Source of the DNA: Aristolochia californica
Lineage: Eukaryota; Streptophyta; Magnoliopsida; Piperales; Aristolochiaceae
DNA: 64,000 nucleotides
Reading direction: 5' to 3'
Assembly: GCA_029961685.1 (NCBI GenBank)
Contig: JARWKL010000012.1
Location: 25,219,227-25,283,226 of the forward strand
Every line of letters starts with the position of its first letter. Positions within the stretch are counted from its first letter, which is position 1. The notes under the pieces were generated by a model. The model had not been told where the DNA came from. It searched no databases and was given only the letters and a program-made list of their open reading frames with translations. The translations under genes and the position numbers were made by a program. Shown piece by piece: positions 38,283 through 51,917 of the stretch.

Positions 38283-39444
38283 GATCTCCTCTCATGACCT
38301 CAGAAGCATCAGCTAGTGCTTTGTATACACGACCTTTCATGGTTTTGGTAGTTAGTGGGTGACATTATCCTCAAAAATTTGCTCTCTCCAGCAAGATTTA
38401 AGAAACAAGCAGCTTGATGGAAAACAAGGGTCTGTTTCACTTCATTCTCTTTAAGACACCTGCTCTGATTCAGGCTAACAGCTTGATCATATGTTTATAA
38501 ATATGAATCTATAATACTTTAAACTTATTAAATATAGTCTCTTTTGTTTGAATACATGAGAAAAATAAAAAATAAAAAATAAAATAACATTAGTGATATT
38601 TCCTTTTCTCTCAACGATTTTCTGTTGTCGAACAAAAAAAATAAATAAAAAAAATTTCTTTCATTTTATTTTTTCTATAGTTTCCAAATAGGTCATATCT
38701 CAAGTACTTGAGATTTATGGTCAAGAGTTACATATCAGTTTATCCTATTATTGATTAGTTTTACAATATAACAAATATTTTTTATTTTATAATTAAGTTC
38801 AAAGCTTCTAATTTAGATAGATATTACATAACAAATCACATAAAAGTACACATAATCTAGGGGATTCTACCCTAGCACAAGTTCATAAATACCCCCAAAT
38901 TAAAGTTTAATAGACTAGACTCACAGGCACAATGGCATAGGCTTCAAATCTTTTAACCTTTTGAATCTTTACTTAGTGGTAGGTCGTTTTTGTAATTTTT
39001 GATAATATGTAGATCCAGTATTCCTAGAGAGTGGACATTTCTAAGTGCATGAAAAAAAACGGTCGTGAGAATATGCAATAAAACACGAATATGATGTCAT
39101 ATGAAGAGATTCCACCCAGTTAAAAATGCGGATTGCTTCTCTAACTTACCCTATGCGGAGTATCCGGAAAACCGAGAGGAGATCGCTTTCTTCCCAGACT
39201 GCAGGATGCATGACCTGTGGCTTGAGTGGGTCGGATCCGACGAAAACAGACGCTATCGACAAAATGCCCGACACTTACACCTCATCAAAATTTATTTTCC
39301 GACTGTTAAAAATCACCGACGACGCGCGGCTGGAGCCGGCATTCACTCCTATGAAAGTGGAACTTCCTTGCCGTCATTGCCGACTTCCTAACACCACTTC
39401 AGTCGGATACTTTCTCAGCTGCAATTTCCTTGTTTCGATCGGAA
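38283..39444. other. Intergenic region and HPR2 promoter
   Basis: No gene seen. AT-rich up to about 38900. A 46-bp sequence at 38930-38975 recurs in the HPR2 intron. The GC-richer part from about 39100 is probably promoter and leader of HPR2. Confidence 0.5.
38930..38975 (+). repeat. Dispersed 46-bp repeat, copy upstream of HPR2
   Basis: Starts CAATGGCATAGGCTTCAAAT and is nearly identical to 40276-40320, differing by one T. The two copies lie either side of HPR2 exon 1. Confidence 0.8.
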
Positions 39445-42400
39445 ATGGAAAGCCTCGGCGTCCTGTTGACCTACCCAATGGATCTCTACCTTCAACAAGA
39501 GCTCGACAAGCGATATAAGCTCTTCCGGCTCTGGGAAGCTCCCCAGAAGAAGGAATTCATAAAGGCCAACGCGCACGCGATTCGTGCGGTCGTCGGCAAC
39601 GCCTCCTCCGGGGCCAACGCCGAGACGATCGATTTATTGCCTAATTTGGAGATTGTTTCGAATTTCAGCGTCGGGTTGGATAAGGTGGATTTGGTTAAGT
39701 GTAAAGAGAAGGGCATCAGGGTTACGAATACACCCGATGTTTTGACGGAGGATGTTGCTGATCTTGCAATAGGATTGATCATTACGACACTGAGGAGGAT
39801 TTCTGCGTCGGACCGGTATGTTAGGGCCGGCCTATGGAAGAAAGGGGATTTTCAGCTTACGTCTAAGGTTGGATCTTTTTGTCTTCTCGTGACAGTCTAT
39901 GGATACAAACTTATGAAAAATGGTTGAGTACACTGTACACACACATGGGAGTTGACATCAATTGGTGAGAAGTGATGTTTTAATGGTAATGACATGAGTT
40001 AGACTGATATGGGAATTTTTCCCCCAGGAATGAGATATTACTTCATTCCATGATCTTTACTTCAAATGAGTAGAGTGCAGAATGGTAAACTGAGATTGTT
40101 AATATACAACAGCTTGGTCTGGTCAACTATAACTAGAATGGTTGAACTTATAAAAAACGAAGTAAGAAAAAAAGGATGTATCTTAGTGGAAGTTCTCTAC
40201 TAGGTGATTTAATAACAGACAAAAGGTATATGGTAAGTGTCTTGTCTGCTTATTCTAAATTTAAATGAAAAATCAACAATGGCATAGGCTTCAAATCTTT
40301 AACCTTTTGAATCTTTACTTGATGTAGAACTTTCAAGTTTCGGAAAATGCTCATTTTATTGTCACTTTAAATCAGGGGCTGAATAGTAAGCATCAATCAC
40401 TTAACACAAATTCCTATAGTGATGAAGTGTTTTCTTAACTATTCTAAGTTATGCAATATGCTATCTCTATGATAAACTTAGTTCTCATTAAATCCAATTT
40501 CTCACTTACTATGTTCTTGTATCAATGTTGTCTCCTTAAGTTCTGCAATTTGAAGCTTAAGATCTGTCTAACTGTACAGTGACTGACTCAAAAAAATTTC
40601 ACCTCACAAGAATTGTTATTACTTATCGATTAATTTCTAACCATAGGGGGAGAAGGTACTTTTTTTGCTGACATATATGAGCAAATGTTATAGTGCGTCC
40701 CCAATTCATCCCAAATGATATTTATTTTATCGTTGAAGCATAAGTTTGGGTTTTATAGTCAACTGGTTGGGTTTATGTCGTAGGTGACTTATCGTTGGTA
40801 GGTTTTAACTCTGTTCGGTTACTCTGATGCTAACCTGTCTCTCTAGGTATGAATTTTAATTAAATTTTAATTGATCACAATTACATCACTGTGCAACTAC
40901 TCTATGTAATGGTATCTCAGACAAATTATGTCTAGGTTTGCCGTGGGCAGTGTGCATCTTGATTGGTTTCTGTTGTGGTGGTATCTTTTGCTAGTAAATT
41001 CCTTAGCACTTCTATCCAATTCTCTAGTAGCTAGTGCAGCAATCCTTAATCCGGTTATGTGCATCTTGATTGGTTTCTGTTGTGGTGGTATCTTTTGCTA
41101 GTAAATTCCTTAGCACTTCTATCAAATTCTCTAGTAGCTAGCGCAGCAATCCTTAATCCGGTTATGTGCATCTTGATTGGTTTCTTTTGTGGTGGTACCT
41201 TTTGCTAGTAAATTCCTTAGCATTCCTATCAAATTCTTTAGTAGCTAGTGCAGCAATCCTTAATCCTGTTGTGTGCATCTTGATTGGTTTCTTTTGTGGT
41301 GGTACCTTTTTCTAGTAAATTCCTAAGCACTCCTATCAAATTCTCTAGTAGCTAGTGCAGAAATCCTTAGTCCTGTTGTTGACCCTGCCTGGTAATATGC
41401 CTTCTGATTTCCAAGTACTTACCTAAGGGTGGATATATACTTGGCTTATGCATCTCTCGAAGTTCAATCCACGGACATGATTTGACCTTTTGGCTCAACA
41501 GCCACATGAGAGAGTTTGTCAATGCGAGGCCTTAGGTTCAAGTTTTGCAGATGATGGAGTATTTGATTGTGTATGGCATAATTAAAAAAAGAAAAAGAGT
41601 AAGGAAGTTGTCTAAGCTTCTTTTGGTATGTTATAAAAAATGATGTTTTTGTGTGTATTGATTTAAGTAGAAATATTAATATAATTCATTATTTTGATGT
41701 TCATGAAGACAGACGAATAAATATTGCTAACATACATTTCAACACAAGTGATGCAACCATGAACAGGTCAGCATCATATTCAAAGCATTGCTTAGGACGT
41801 TGTTATTTTTTGGACTCTTAATTCTTGGTCAGCCAATAGTATTGCTGATAGGTTAGCTATGAGGGATTTCATCTTCTTACTGCAATGAGGCCTCCCTCTT
41901 GGCTTTCTTTGTTGCTAATCTCCTGGCTTTTTTGGTTCTCTTCCTTCATTTTATTTCCCAAGAAAATTGATGTCCTTCAATAAAAAAGAGAGAATACTAT
42001 TTGTGATAAGTTTATCTATTTGGAACTTAGATGCACTGCTTGTCCAAAATGTTTGAGCATATTGTGTTTTTATTTTTCCATCATTTGACAATGTGCTAGA
42101 ATGATGTTTCATTTTGATGGATGGATTTGAGTGGGCTATTTGAACCTCTTGATATTATCTCCCCTAGAAAGGGCCACTGCATGTGTCACACTGTTCCATC
42201 AATAAGTGAAGGTAAGAGGATGATGTTGAGTCAAATTTGAGCTTTATTGTACACCAGTGGATCTATAGCAAAGTTATATTGGTCACTCATTGGTGGTTTA
42301 AATTTCCCACATTGATTCAGTAGGATCCTTTTGATTTGTATTTCCTAAAGAATGTACTAATCTGTCATGTTGATGTGTGCTTACATCTCAGGCAAGTTGT

Positions 42401-43728
42401 TGTGATTATCTTTCACATTTTTTTGTGTCTCGACTGCAAGATAATTTGGCCATGAATACTACAATATCAACTCTGTGATCTGTAGACAGTTAAGTATTTG
42501 AAGATTGTACATCAGAAATTAAGATTGGTCATAAATGCACGAAGCTGAATTGTGTATAATGGGGTATGCCTGCTCTTGTCAAAACACATACATTTATGAA
42601 TGCTGTGGTTTGTTGCTTCTTGTATTGTTGTATCATGTAAAAAAATAGCTGCTGTTGCTTTCTTAAGTAGGCTATTCTTTTCCAATGTTTTTACTCTCAT
42701 AACTGCTTCTTTATTTATTTTTTATTTTTTTGTTCTGTTTTGTGGCAAATGATAGAATTCATATAGGCAGTGAAAACAATGGTGATGATGGTGATCTATT
42801 TTGGTCTATTATAGATGTGTTGTATTGATGGTTTTGCATGTCTTAGTTTTCTGCCGTATGGACAGTTGAGTTGCCATCTGTAAAGAAGTTGCAAAAATAG
42901 TCTGGGAAGCAAGTGGGGCTCTATCACCTTGGCTTTGTCCTCTTTCTAACGTTCAAAACATATAAACAACAACTCCAGTTAGCTAATGTCATTCGAAAGA
43001 GACTATTTTCAAAACAGAAACATTAAGAATCGGAGTGGGGAAGTACTTTTGGGTCTTATACTGGAATATAGGTTACTTGAAGCTAATAGAGCGATCTGGG
43101 CATGGAAAAGGAAAATTTTCTGTGTTTTTTTAACTACTGATTTATATTTTGACCACAAATTCTGCCTAATATCTCACTTATTTGTCTTGTTGATGTTTTT
43201 GAATTGCAGTTCAGTCGCAAAACAGTGGGGATTGTGGGATTGGGTAGAATTGGTCTTGCAATCGCCAAGAGGGCCAAAGCATTTGATTGCCCCATCAGCT
43301 ATTACTCAAGGACTGAGAAGCCAGACCTACATTACAAATACTATCCAAGCATCACGGCTCTTGCAACTGATGTTGATATCCTGGTGGTTGCATGCCCTCT
43401 AACAGAGGAGACTCGACACATAGTGAATCGTGAAGTCCTGAATGCACTGGGACCCAAGGGAGTGCTTGTGAACATTGGACGGGGCCCTCTCGTGGATGAA
43501 CCTGAGCTTGTATCTGCGCTGCTCGACGGCAGGCTGGGTGGGGCTGGTCTCGATGTGTTCGAGCGTGAGCCTCATGTGCCGGAGGAGCTCTTCAAGCTTG
43601 ACAACGTCGTGCTCCTGCCACATGTGGGTAGTGGCACATGGGAGACCCGCAAGGCGATGGCTGACCTGGTCCTCGGAAACTTGGAAGCCCATGTGATGAA
43701 GAAGCCACTGCTCACTCCGGTGGTCTGA
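39445..43728 (+). CDS. HPR2: Cytosolic glyoxylate/hydroxypyruvate reductase HPR2
   Basis: Two exons (39445-39867, 43210-43728) join in phase 0 to 313 residues, the family's usual length. It is a D-isomer-specific 2-hydroxyacid dehydrogenase that reduces hydroxypyruvate and glyoxylate with NADPH, a cytosolic bypass to peroxisomal HPR1 in photorespiration; close relatives also reduce hydroxyphenylpyruvate. The N-terminal catalytic half has [20 protein letters not shown] and [19 protein letters not shown]. The Rossmann motif GLGRIG is at 151-156. The catalytic triad is Arg232 ([10 protein letters not shown]), Glu261 ([10 protein letters not shown]) and His279 (LLPHVGSGT). The C terminus (LLTPVV) has no peroxisomal SKL-type signal, which fits the cytosol. 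The start at 39445 (MESLGVLL) matches relatives; an in-frame ATG 15 bases upstream is possible. The single intron is 3.3 kb. Confidence 0.96.
40276..40320 (+). repeat. Dispersed repeat, copy inside the HPR2 intron
   Basis: Nearly identical to 38930-38975; see that entry. Confidence 0.8.
40951..41378 (+). repeat. Minisatellite: four tandem 107-bp units in the HPR2 intron
   Basis: Units start at 40951, 41058, 41165 and 41272, each opening TGTGCATCTTGATTGGTTTC and closing near CAGCAATCCTTAATCC. Spacing is exactly 107 bases. Units 1 and 2 resemble each other (TTCTGTTGTGGTGGTATC), as do units 3 and 4 (TTCTTTTGTGGTGGTACC), which suggests stepwise duplication. The units are non-coding. Confidence 0.95.
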
Positions 43729-45400
43729 GCTATGATTATGGATGAAGGTTGTTACTATGGCCGCAACCCGAAATGATCACTCCTCTGGAAGCATCCATTA
43801 GAACTATTGAGGATAGGTTAATAGAGAAAGAAAAAAAGAGTGGAGATAGGCCATTCTTAAAAAATCATCAGACCATCAGACTGATTTACGACTACAGACA
43901 TTGGTACTACTTTCTCTCTTGAACTGAAGTGATTTGAAAAGCTCCTATGATTTCTAGTCATTTCATTATATAAATCAGCTTTCATGTTGGATGTTCTTAT
44001 TGCATTTACAAATTCGATTATTGATCATTATAACAAAAATTAAGATAATCTGATCCTTAATAATAGAAACTTCTGGGGTTCATCAAGAACTGAGACACGC
44101 CAGCTACGCAGGTAGAGTGACGTCCAATCATTGAAGAACATTGCCTCGTGAGTACACAGGTATGCATTGTTTTCAACTATAGAGATATTTTAATACTTTT
44201 TAATGCATATTATTGCAAAAGTTGCATAAATGTAAGTATTAAACTGAATGAGTTGCGACGCTGAGTTGATATGGGTTGGTAGGGGGAAGTTAGGCCCTCG
44301 GAGCTTTTAAAATTCTACACGCCACCCTCTACATTTTATAAAGTAGAGAAAAAGAGCGAAATTTCAACCTAACGGCGAGTGTAGGCCACCGTCGTACTCA
44401 TTCTCGGTCCCGCCGATAACTGTTCCTGCAGATAATAGTTTCGGCCTCGCGGATGTATGTTCTATATTCCGAGTAAATATGTACGTTACATTTTGGGGAG
44501 GCTGACACCGGATGTATTCCGATGATCGACGTGGCCTGCTGGGGGGGTTTTGCTGGCAATAACTCTTAAGTATTGAATTTTCTTTTAAAAGAAAGGTTTA
44601 GTAATATTAATGAATTAAATGAAGGGAACCGTATTCGTTTCGAAACTTAAGAAAAACAAATAAAAATAAAATAATTTAAATATTGTCATGCCTTGAAGCA
44701 AGTAATTATATTGTTAGTCTAGTTTCATTTCTTTTATATGTTAAAAACCAAAAAAAAAAAAAAATTGGCCCACAGCATCACTTGCCACGTATGTGGTGAC
44801 GAGGGCTCTCGTAAGTACCACGAATGTGTACTCGCGCCGTGGTTTAAGCTTATCTAATTAAATTTCATGCAAGTAACAACAGATCAGAAACAGGTGTTAC
44901 TGCGAGACGGCTGCGACGAGGAAGAAGGCAGAAAAGAAATAAACTAACAAAAAAAAATTCCAACATCTTCATTTTAATTTTCCTTTTTTTTTTTTTTTTT
45001 TTTTGTTCTCTGATAGAAAGTAGAGAAATCAAGAAACAGAGATCGAAGGAGGCTCAGAAACAGAAAGGAAAATCAGGAAAAAGAAAAACACATAAAAAGA
45101 AACAGAGAGAGAGAGAGAGAGGAAAGAGGGATTACTGTGATGATAGGCGAGGCGTTGAACGTGGTTTTCATCTCAATCTCGATTTCTGCGTTGTATTTTG
45201 AAATTGGGTATTGCAGGTATCTTCTCTAACAGATCGATCTGGGAGTGGTTTGATCTGCTTCTCCTTCGTCTTCGTCGATCATGCAATTAGAAGGGAGTGA
45301 TAGGCGGCAGCAGAGGTAGTGAGGAAGAGAGTTTACAGAGATTGAAACTACAAGGATCTGAAGGAGAGAGAAAAAGAGGAACAGAAATAGGGGGTGAAGG
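43729..45400. other. HPR2 3' flank and EXO84B promoter/leader
   Basis: No gene seen. The EXO84B 5' UTR probably lies at about 44880-45400; it has a T-run at about 44983-45004 and a GA repeat at about 45105-45121. Confidence 0.5.
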
Positions 45401-48400
45401 ATGGCAACAGCGAAGTCGTCTCGGTCCCGAGATGCCATACCTTCGGGGCCGTTAAAGGGAGGCAGTGCCCAGGAAGCAAACACTCAGCTTGAAGAAAAGC
45501 TTGAAGTCTTCAGAAAGGAGCATTTTGATCCCGATGCTTTTTTTCAGTCCAAATGCCAAACCATGAACGAAAAGGTATCTTTTATGCTCTCGTCTCATTT
45601 TCACACGTTTAGCGTTTTTATTTGGATAGTTCTTGTTTGAAGTGTCAATCCGTTGTTGTGTGCGGGTTTCTCAACATGGGTCCCATGTCTGTGGTGGATT
45701 TGTTTGGACTTGAATCTATGTGCTTGGTTTTCGATTGTGATTTTTGTCACTTGTGAAGCTTCACAATTTTGGATTCGGTGTTTGGTTGCTGTAATGTAGT
45801 TTTTCAAAGGAGATTCAGACCGCTTTTGAAGAGTTATTAAGGGTTTCCTGCCGTAAAACAAGACGAGTCTAAGCGATGTTATGTTTCCTCTTCAGTATTT
45901 ATTAGCGTTTGTGTTAGGTACGAGGTGTTCAATGCTTTAATTCGGTGATGTCAAGTTCGATTTGGTCTTGTTTCTGTGAGTTGTAGTAGCTCCTAGGAGT
46001 CGGCACTTATAGCATGCGGAGGCATTTTATTTCAAGAATGCCTTTTAATAGAAGCTTTCAGTTATTAACAATATGTCATAATATCATTCTCCTGATCGAT
46101 TCTCAAGGAGCCCTCATGTGAGAAATTAAGAACTTGAACAAGAGCAATTCTTTGTATGCCCATAATAGTTGAAGCCGACTTGGAGACAATTTTAGTGGCT
46201 GAGGAATTCTAAGACCATAACAAGCTAATTATTTTTTTGCTTGCTCCTGGTAGGCAGCATTTCCTTCTCAATGAAGAAAGTGACGAATTTCTGTATCTTA
46301 CTAACTTAATCATCTCCTCTTAAAGGTTATGCATTCTTGGTGAATTGAGGAGTGCATCCTCGAACTAGGTGGATGCCACTGTTCCTTGTTTTGAAATGGT
46401 AGAAGATTTTATATTAATATACATAGTAGAAATGCCGGAAGTATATAGGTGAAAGATGAGTTAGTACATGGTATGCTAAAGAGGAAAGGCTAATAATTTA
46501 TGCTAAAAATTGATGTTTTTACTTTAAATTCTTCTGTTGGATTAGCATTGCAAGCCTGTGAGACTATCACTGGTTGTGCAGATGGATGGCCAAATGTTTT
46601 AAAATTTGAGTGGAGCTGCCATGGCCTATATTATTTATGGAACATTTGCCAAGGAATCGGTACATTGCTCTCTAAATAATAGTATTGGAGTCACAACCAA
46701 TCATCATGGTAGAACAGAGTGCTAGCATAAGAGGTTCTATCCAGAGAGAAGGGTTGACCTTCCTGTTAAGTTCTAGTGCCAAAGGGGCTGGATGAGTAAA
46801 GCTGAAACTTTTGGAGGGGTATAGGCAATGTGTCATGCTAAGAGAACATTCTCGTGCTTACAAACAATTGTGGCTCCTGCTCTAGAAGCACTGTAATTGA
46901 TCTTTCCACTACCTGATAGTGATGATTCTTCTGCAATCCATCTGTCTATCTGTGGAAGACTTCTGTGAGTATTGCTGATTTTGGTGCTGGGAGATTGTGT
47001 ATGTCAATGTTCTCATGTAGTGTGTGTGTGTGTGTGTGCTTGGTGATTGTTTATCACGTTATGGTTTGCTTATATATTCTTGAGAGATGTTCTGGTTTAT
47101 GTGCACAAACTTCATTTCTCCATTTGTTATTTGAAGACCTGAGGATAACATCATGTTTATTTTTTCACAGGAGATAAGGCATTTGTGTTCATACCTTCTT
47201 GATTTGAAGAAGGCCTCTGCAGAGGAAATGCGCCGAAGTGTATATGCTAATTATAAATCATTTATCCGGTGAGCTGATGCAGCATGTTATTTTATGTAGT
47301 TTTGCAGCAATAAAAGGTGCTTTGAGATTTCTATTTGATGAACAGATGGGAAATATATATTCAGGAAATTGTGTCCGATACTTATTATTATTCCTGTAGC
47401 GAGTTGCTCAACTGTTTCTTTTGACTTTTTTAAAATCAGTGAGAGTGTTTATTAAGGAGGACCAAAGAATACAATAAGGCCTATTTTTCTTTTGTTAGAA
47501 AATTGGACGAGCTCTTACCCAGGCTGTGAGGCTATCCTGGATTAACTTTTTAGGATGTTAATTTCTTACTCATATGTTGTTTGACATACTGTAGGAGAAA
47601 TTGCATTTAGGTAAAAAAATAGCTTATTTTTACTACATGGTCTAATCAACTGAAGATTCTAATATGTATGTGTCAGGGTTTGAACTTGATCAATTTTCTA
47701 TGAGTACAATCATATTTGAAACTTGTTGCCTGCATCCATGCGTTAACGGGTGTATGGAATGATTTATTTGATCTTCTTGCTATTGATTGGTGCTGAGAAG
47801 TCTTAAAGAACTCAGTACTATTGTTAGAATATTTTACGTTGGAAGTTTTACTTAATGATAATTTAATGAAAACATTCCTAAAATTTACCACTGTCATAGC
47901 AAGTCTTAGTGTTTTTACATTGATTCATTTGCATTCTTGTCCCCACTCGTTGTATCCCTACATCTTCTTGTCTTCTAACAGGACCACTGGATTTTTTTAC
48001 TCAATTAATTTGTCAACTACTGGGTCATGACATTTGACATTTGTGTTGTTTCTCTGACAGGACATCAAAGGAGATTTCAGATCTAGAGGGTGAGCTCCTT
48101 TCCATCAGAAACCTGTTATCCACTCAGGCGGCTCTTATCCATGGTTTATCTGAGGGAGTTCATGTAGATTCCTTGTCTACGGGCTCTGAAGGTACAGGAG
48201 CAAAGGATGTATCCAGTTTTGAAGATAGGGAACAGTCTGATATAGAAAAATGGTCTGTAGAGTATCCAGATGTACTTGATGTTCTGTTAGCTGAGAGGAG
48301 AGTGGACGAGGCCTTGGCTGCTCTTGATGAAGGGGAGAACATACTCGCAGAAGCTAAAGAAAAGAAAACTCTTTCATCTGCTGCAATATTCTCCTTAAAG

Positions 48401-51400
48401 ACTGCTATCAGCGAACATAGACAAAGATTAGCAGATCAGCTAGCTGAAGCTGCGTGCCAACCATCCACTCGTGGTGTTGAGCTTCGTGCAGCTGTTTTAG
48501 CCCTTAAAAAACTTGGAGATGGACCCCGGGCACATACTTTGCTCCTTGATGCACACTACCAAAGGTTTCAATACAACATGAGAAGTCTTCGCCCATCAAG
48601 CACTTCCTATGGTGGGGCCTACACTGCTGCACTCTCACAGCTGGTTTTTTCTGCCATTGCTCAAGCTGCTAGTGACTCGTTGGCTATCTTTGGTGATGAA
48701 CCTGCCTACTCATCCGAGCTTGTGATTTGGTCAACTAAGCAGACAGAGTCTTTTGCTCTTCTAGTAAAACGGCATGCATTAGCCTCATCCGCTGCGGCTG
48801 GAGGGCTACGAGCTGCTGCAGAATGTGTTCAAATAGCATTAGGTCATTGCTCTTTGTTGGAGGCTCGTGGGTTGGCCCTTTGTCCAGTCCTTTTGAAGCT
48901 CTTTAGGCCTAGTGTTGAACAGGCTTTGAATGCAAATCTTAAGAGAATTGAAGAGAGCACAGCTGCACTTGCAGCAGCTGATGACTGGGTGCTCATGCAT
49001 CCTCCAGCAGGAACCCGTGCATCCAGCAGATCAAATGCACCTCTTGGTAGTGGCATTGCTTTCCTACCCAAACTTTCAAGCAGTGCACACCGCTTCAATG
49101 CAATGGTTCAGGTGAGTTATTGACCAGTTTCTGGTTAAAAATAATTTGTCTGGGTACTTTAATCTTTCATTAATTTTTTTTTTTTTTTGCAACTGTACGT
49201 GTTACTCCAGAGATTTGTGGATCATCTTGTGACTTTCTGAAGGACTACTAATTTTGGTTGTGTTGTTTTGCATACTTCAAATGTTTTCAGGATTTCTTTG
49301 AGGATGTGGGACCACTCTTGAGTATGCAGTTGGGCGGTTCCACTCTGGAAGGTCTGTTACAAGTGTTCACCTCCTATGTCAACTTGCTGATAAATGCTCT
49401 ACCTGGTTCAATGGAGGAGGAAGGAAACTTTGATGATTCAAGGAATAAAATTGTAAGGATGGCTGAGACAGAAGCTCAACAAATAGCTTTGTTAGCAAAT
49501 GTATCTTTGTTAGCGGATGAGCTACTCCCTCGTGCAGCCATGAAGCTTTCACCACTTTATCTTGCTGGAGGCAAAGATGATCCCCGTAAGAGAGCTTCAG
49601 ACAGGCAAAACCGTCAGCCAGAGCAGAGAGAATGGAAAAGGCGGCTCCAACGCGTGGTTGATGGATTAAGAGATAGTTTCTGTAGGCAACATGCTCTTGA
49701 TCTTATCTTCACAGAAGATGGGGATACACATCTTAGTGCAGAAATGTACATTAGTATGGATGCAAGTGCAGAGGAGCCAGAATGGTTTCCATCTCCAATT
49801 TTCCAGGTAATTTATCTGCACCTCTGTGTTGGCCATGGCAAATTTTATCTCTGCTCTCTTTTATTTAATCATTTTGCATGTAAGTTGCCTTAGGCTTGTT
49901 ATTTATGAACTGACTTCCTGGGCTCTTTTAACATTTTCTCTTAACTAGTCCAACACTATAATATAGGTTAGAACATCTTTGTTATTAGGCTAAAGAGTTA
50001 TCATGCTCTTCCTGCTTTTGGGGCCTTAAGAAAAAGTAAATGTATTTATTGCTTGTTTTATAGTACAAGTAATGAAATATAGGCCCTATGAGTGAATTCT
50101 GCCACCTATCCACAACAAATTAAACTTCTGGAAGGTAGTCCTAGTGTGCAACTGAGCTTTCTAACTTTGGTCAGCGGATCAAGTTATCTAGTACCAATGC
50201 ATTATATCAGAGTGCAAATTGTCCTTTTTCTCACTCATAATTTGTCACCTATTTTACCACCAGGTTTGCATTTTAATTCTTCTTTCAAAACTGCATTGCA
50301 TCTCGGCAATATATTATTTTAACTCTCATGTTGTTTTCTCTGAAACCCCCTTGAATTGTGAAATCTCATGACTGTGTTAAAACTGAAGTTCATTATTTTC
50401 TTATCACTAGGCTCTATAGTACTACTGTAATGAAAAAAGAGAAAGTGCTGTGTAATCTAGACAAATATCTTGTATTATGCTTGTGCCTTAGACGTCCAAT
50501 TTTTTTATTAATTTGCAGATTCAACTGGTTAATGCACTTCATTAGCATCATTACTAGTGCAAATGCTATTAACTCATAGGTACTTATGGTTTATCATTGA
50601 TGTTGCTTCTATTCAGGAACTTTTTGCGAAGTTGAACAGGATATCTAGCATAGCTGCGGATATGTTTGTAGGAAGGGAAAGGTTTGCCACACTATTATTG
50701 ATGAGACTCACCGAGACAGTAATCTTATGGCTTTCAGATGACCAGACCTTTTGGGATGATATAGAGGAGGGACCAAAGCCTTTAGGTCCCCTTGGCCTAC
50801 AGCAGGTACATATGGTTGTTATCTGTCTACAAAAGATTAGTTTCGATATTTAGTAATGGTTTTAATTATGCTTGTTTAATTGTTACTGATAGTGGAATTT
50901 TGTCTATGTTTGGCATTTCTCTGTAGTTCTATCTGGACATGGAATTTGTAATTCACTTTTCTTCCCAAGGGCGGTACTTATCGCGCCATTTGCACCAAGT
51001 TATCAAGGACATTATATCCAGAGCTATGAATGCATTTTCTGCAACTGGAATTGATCCATACAGGTAAATGATCCACAACATTCAAGTCGCTTTCCTTGCA
51101 TACAATAAATTTCTTTTTGTTTAAAATCAAAAGATAATTCATATTCAGTAGGAAAGTTTACTTCAACAGAAATATATGTCACTTGTCATTGTTTGAGGGA
51201 TATTTACAGGGTGTTTTATTTGTTTAAATCAATTGGTTGTCTCATAAATCATGGTGGTTTTTTATCACTAAATTAAATCAAAACATACGATAAAGAAAAT
51301 ATATAGACCATCATAGATTTGCTTTTATAGTTTTCATTTATTTCTTTCTGAATGATAATTTTTATTTTTTTATCGCCAATCATTCTCAAAAAATTCAGAG

Positions 51401-51917
51401 AACAGGAGTAACTTCCCTGAAGTTGCTGGAAAATATTATCAGAACAGCATATTTTTTCAATTGAAAAGTTGCTGAAGTGTTCTGGAAAGTCCTTCAGTAA
51501 GCAGACCATATGGTTGCTTCAAGTTTGCATTGGAATGTTGATCATTGTTTACCCAGCGATAATGGAAGTTTTAAGTAGCTACTATAATCCTGTTTTAACC
51601 TAACAATCCACGTTGCTTTAGTATCAGTAGCCTGTTTTTATCTGCTAGCTCTGATTTTGTTTTCTTTTTCTTTTTGCCTCTGAAAAGTATTTATTTATTT
51701 TTGTTTATAGTTTTCTTTTTTACATGCCTGATAAAGATACAAAATCCTTGTCAGTGTACTTCCTGAAGATGACTGGTTCGCAGATATTGCTCAAGATGCA
51801 ATAAATAGGTTAACAGGAAGAGGCAGGTCAATTAATGGTGATCGAGATCTCAACAGCCCCACAGCTTCCGTGTCAGCTCAGTCTATGTCGTCCTTCAAAT
51901 CTCATGGAAGTTCCTAA
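45401..51917 (+). CDS. EXO84B: Exocyst complex subunit EXO84B
   Basis: Seven exons (45401-45574, 47171-47268, 48061-49111, 49291-49806, 50617-50805, 50927-51063, 51755-51917) join in frame to 775 residues, close to Arabidopsis EXO84B (about 750). The exocyst tethers secretory vesicles to the plasma membrane. The N-terminal part is a Vps51/Exo84 helical region (LEEKLEVFRKEHFDPDAFFQ, then LCSYLLDLKKASAEEMRRSV and TSKEISDLEGELLSIRNLLS). The rest is the helical EXO84 C-terminal domain, with VLDVLLAERRVDEALAALDE and RAAVLALKKLGDGPRAHTLL. The C terminus is Ser-rich (NSPTASVSAQSMSSFKSHGSS) and probably disordered. The start at 45401 is the first ATG that opens the conserved frame. Intron 1 (1.6 kb) holds a TG microsatellite. 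There is no sign of damage. Confidence 0.96.
47020..47038 (+). repeat. TG microsatellite in EXO84B intron 1
   Basis: About nine TG units in intron 1. Likely length-variable. Confidence 0.8.

Noticed and set aside
39101..39518. Open frames just before and overlapping HPR2 exon 1
   Set aside because: They overlap the real start in other frames and resemble nothing; leader sequence.
40951..41378. Regular repeat array considered as CRISPR
   Set aside because: The whole 107-bp unit repeats with no unique spacers, and the context is a plant intron; it is a minisatellite.
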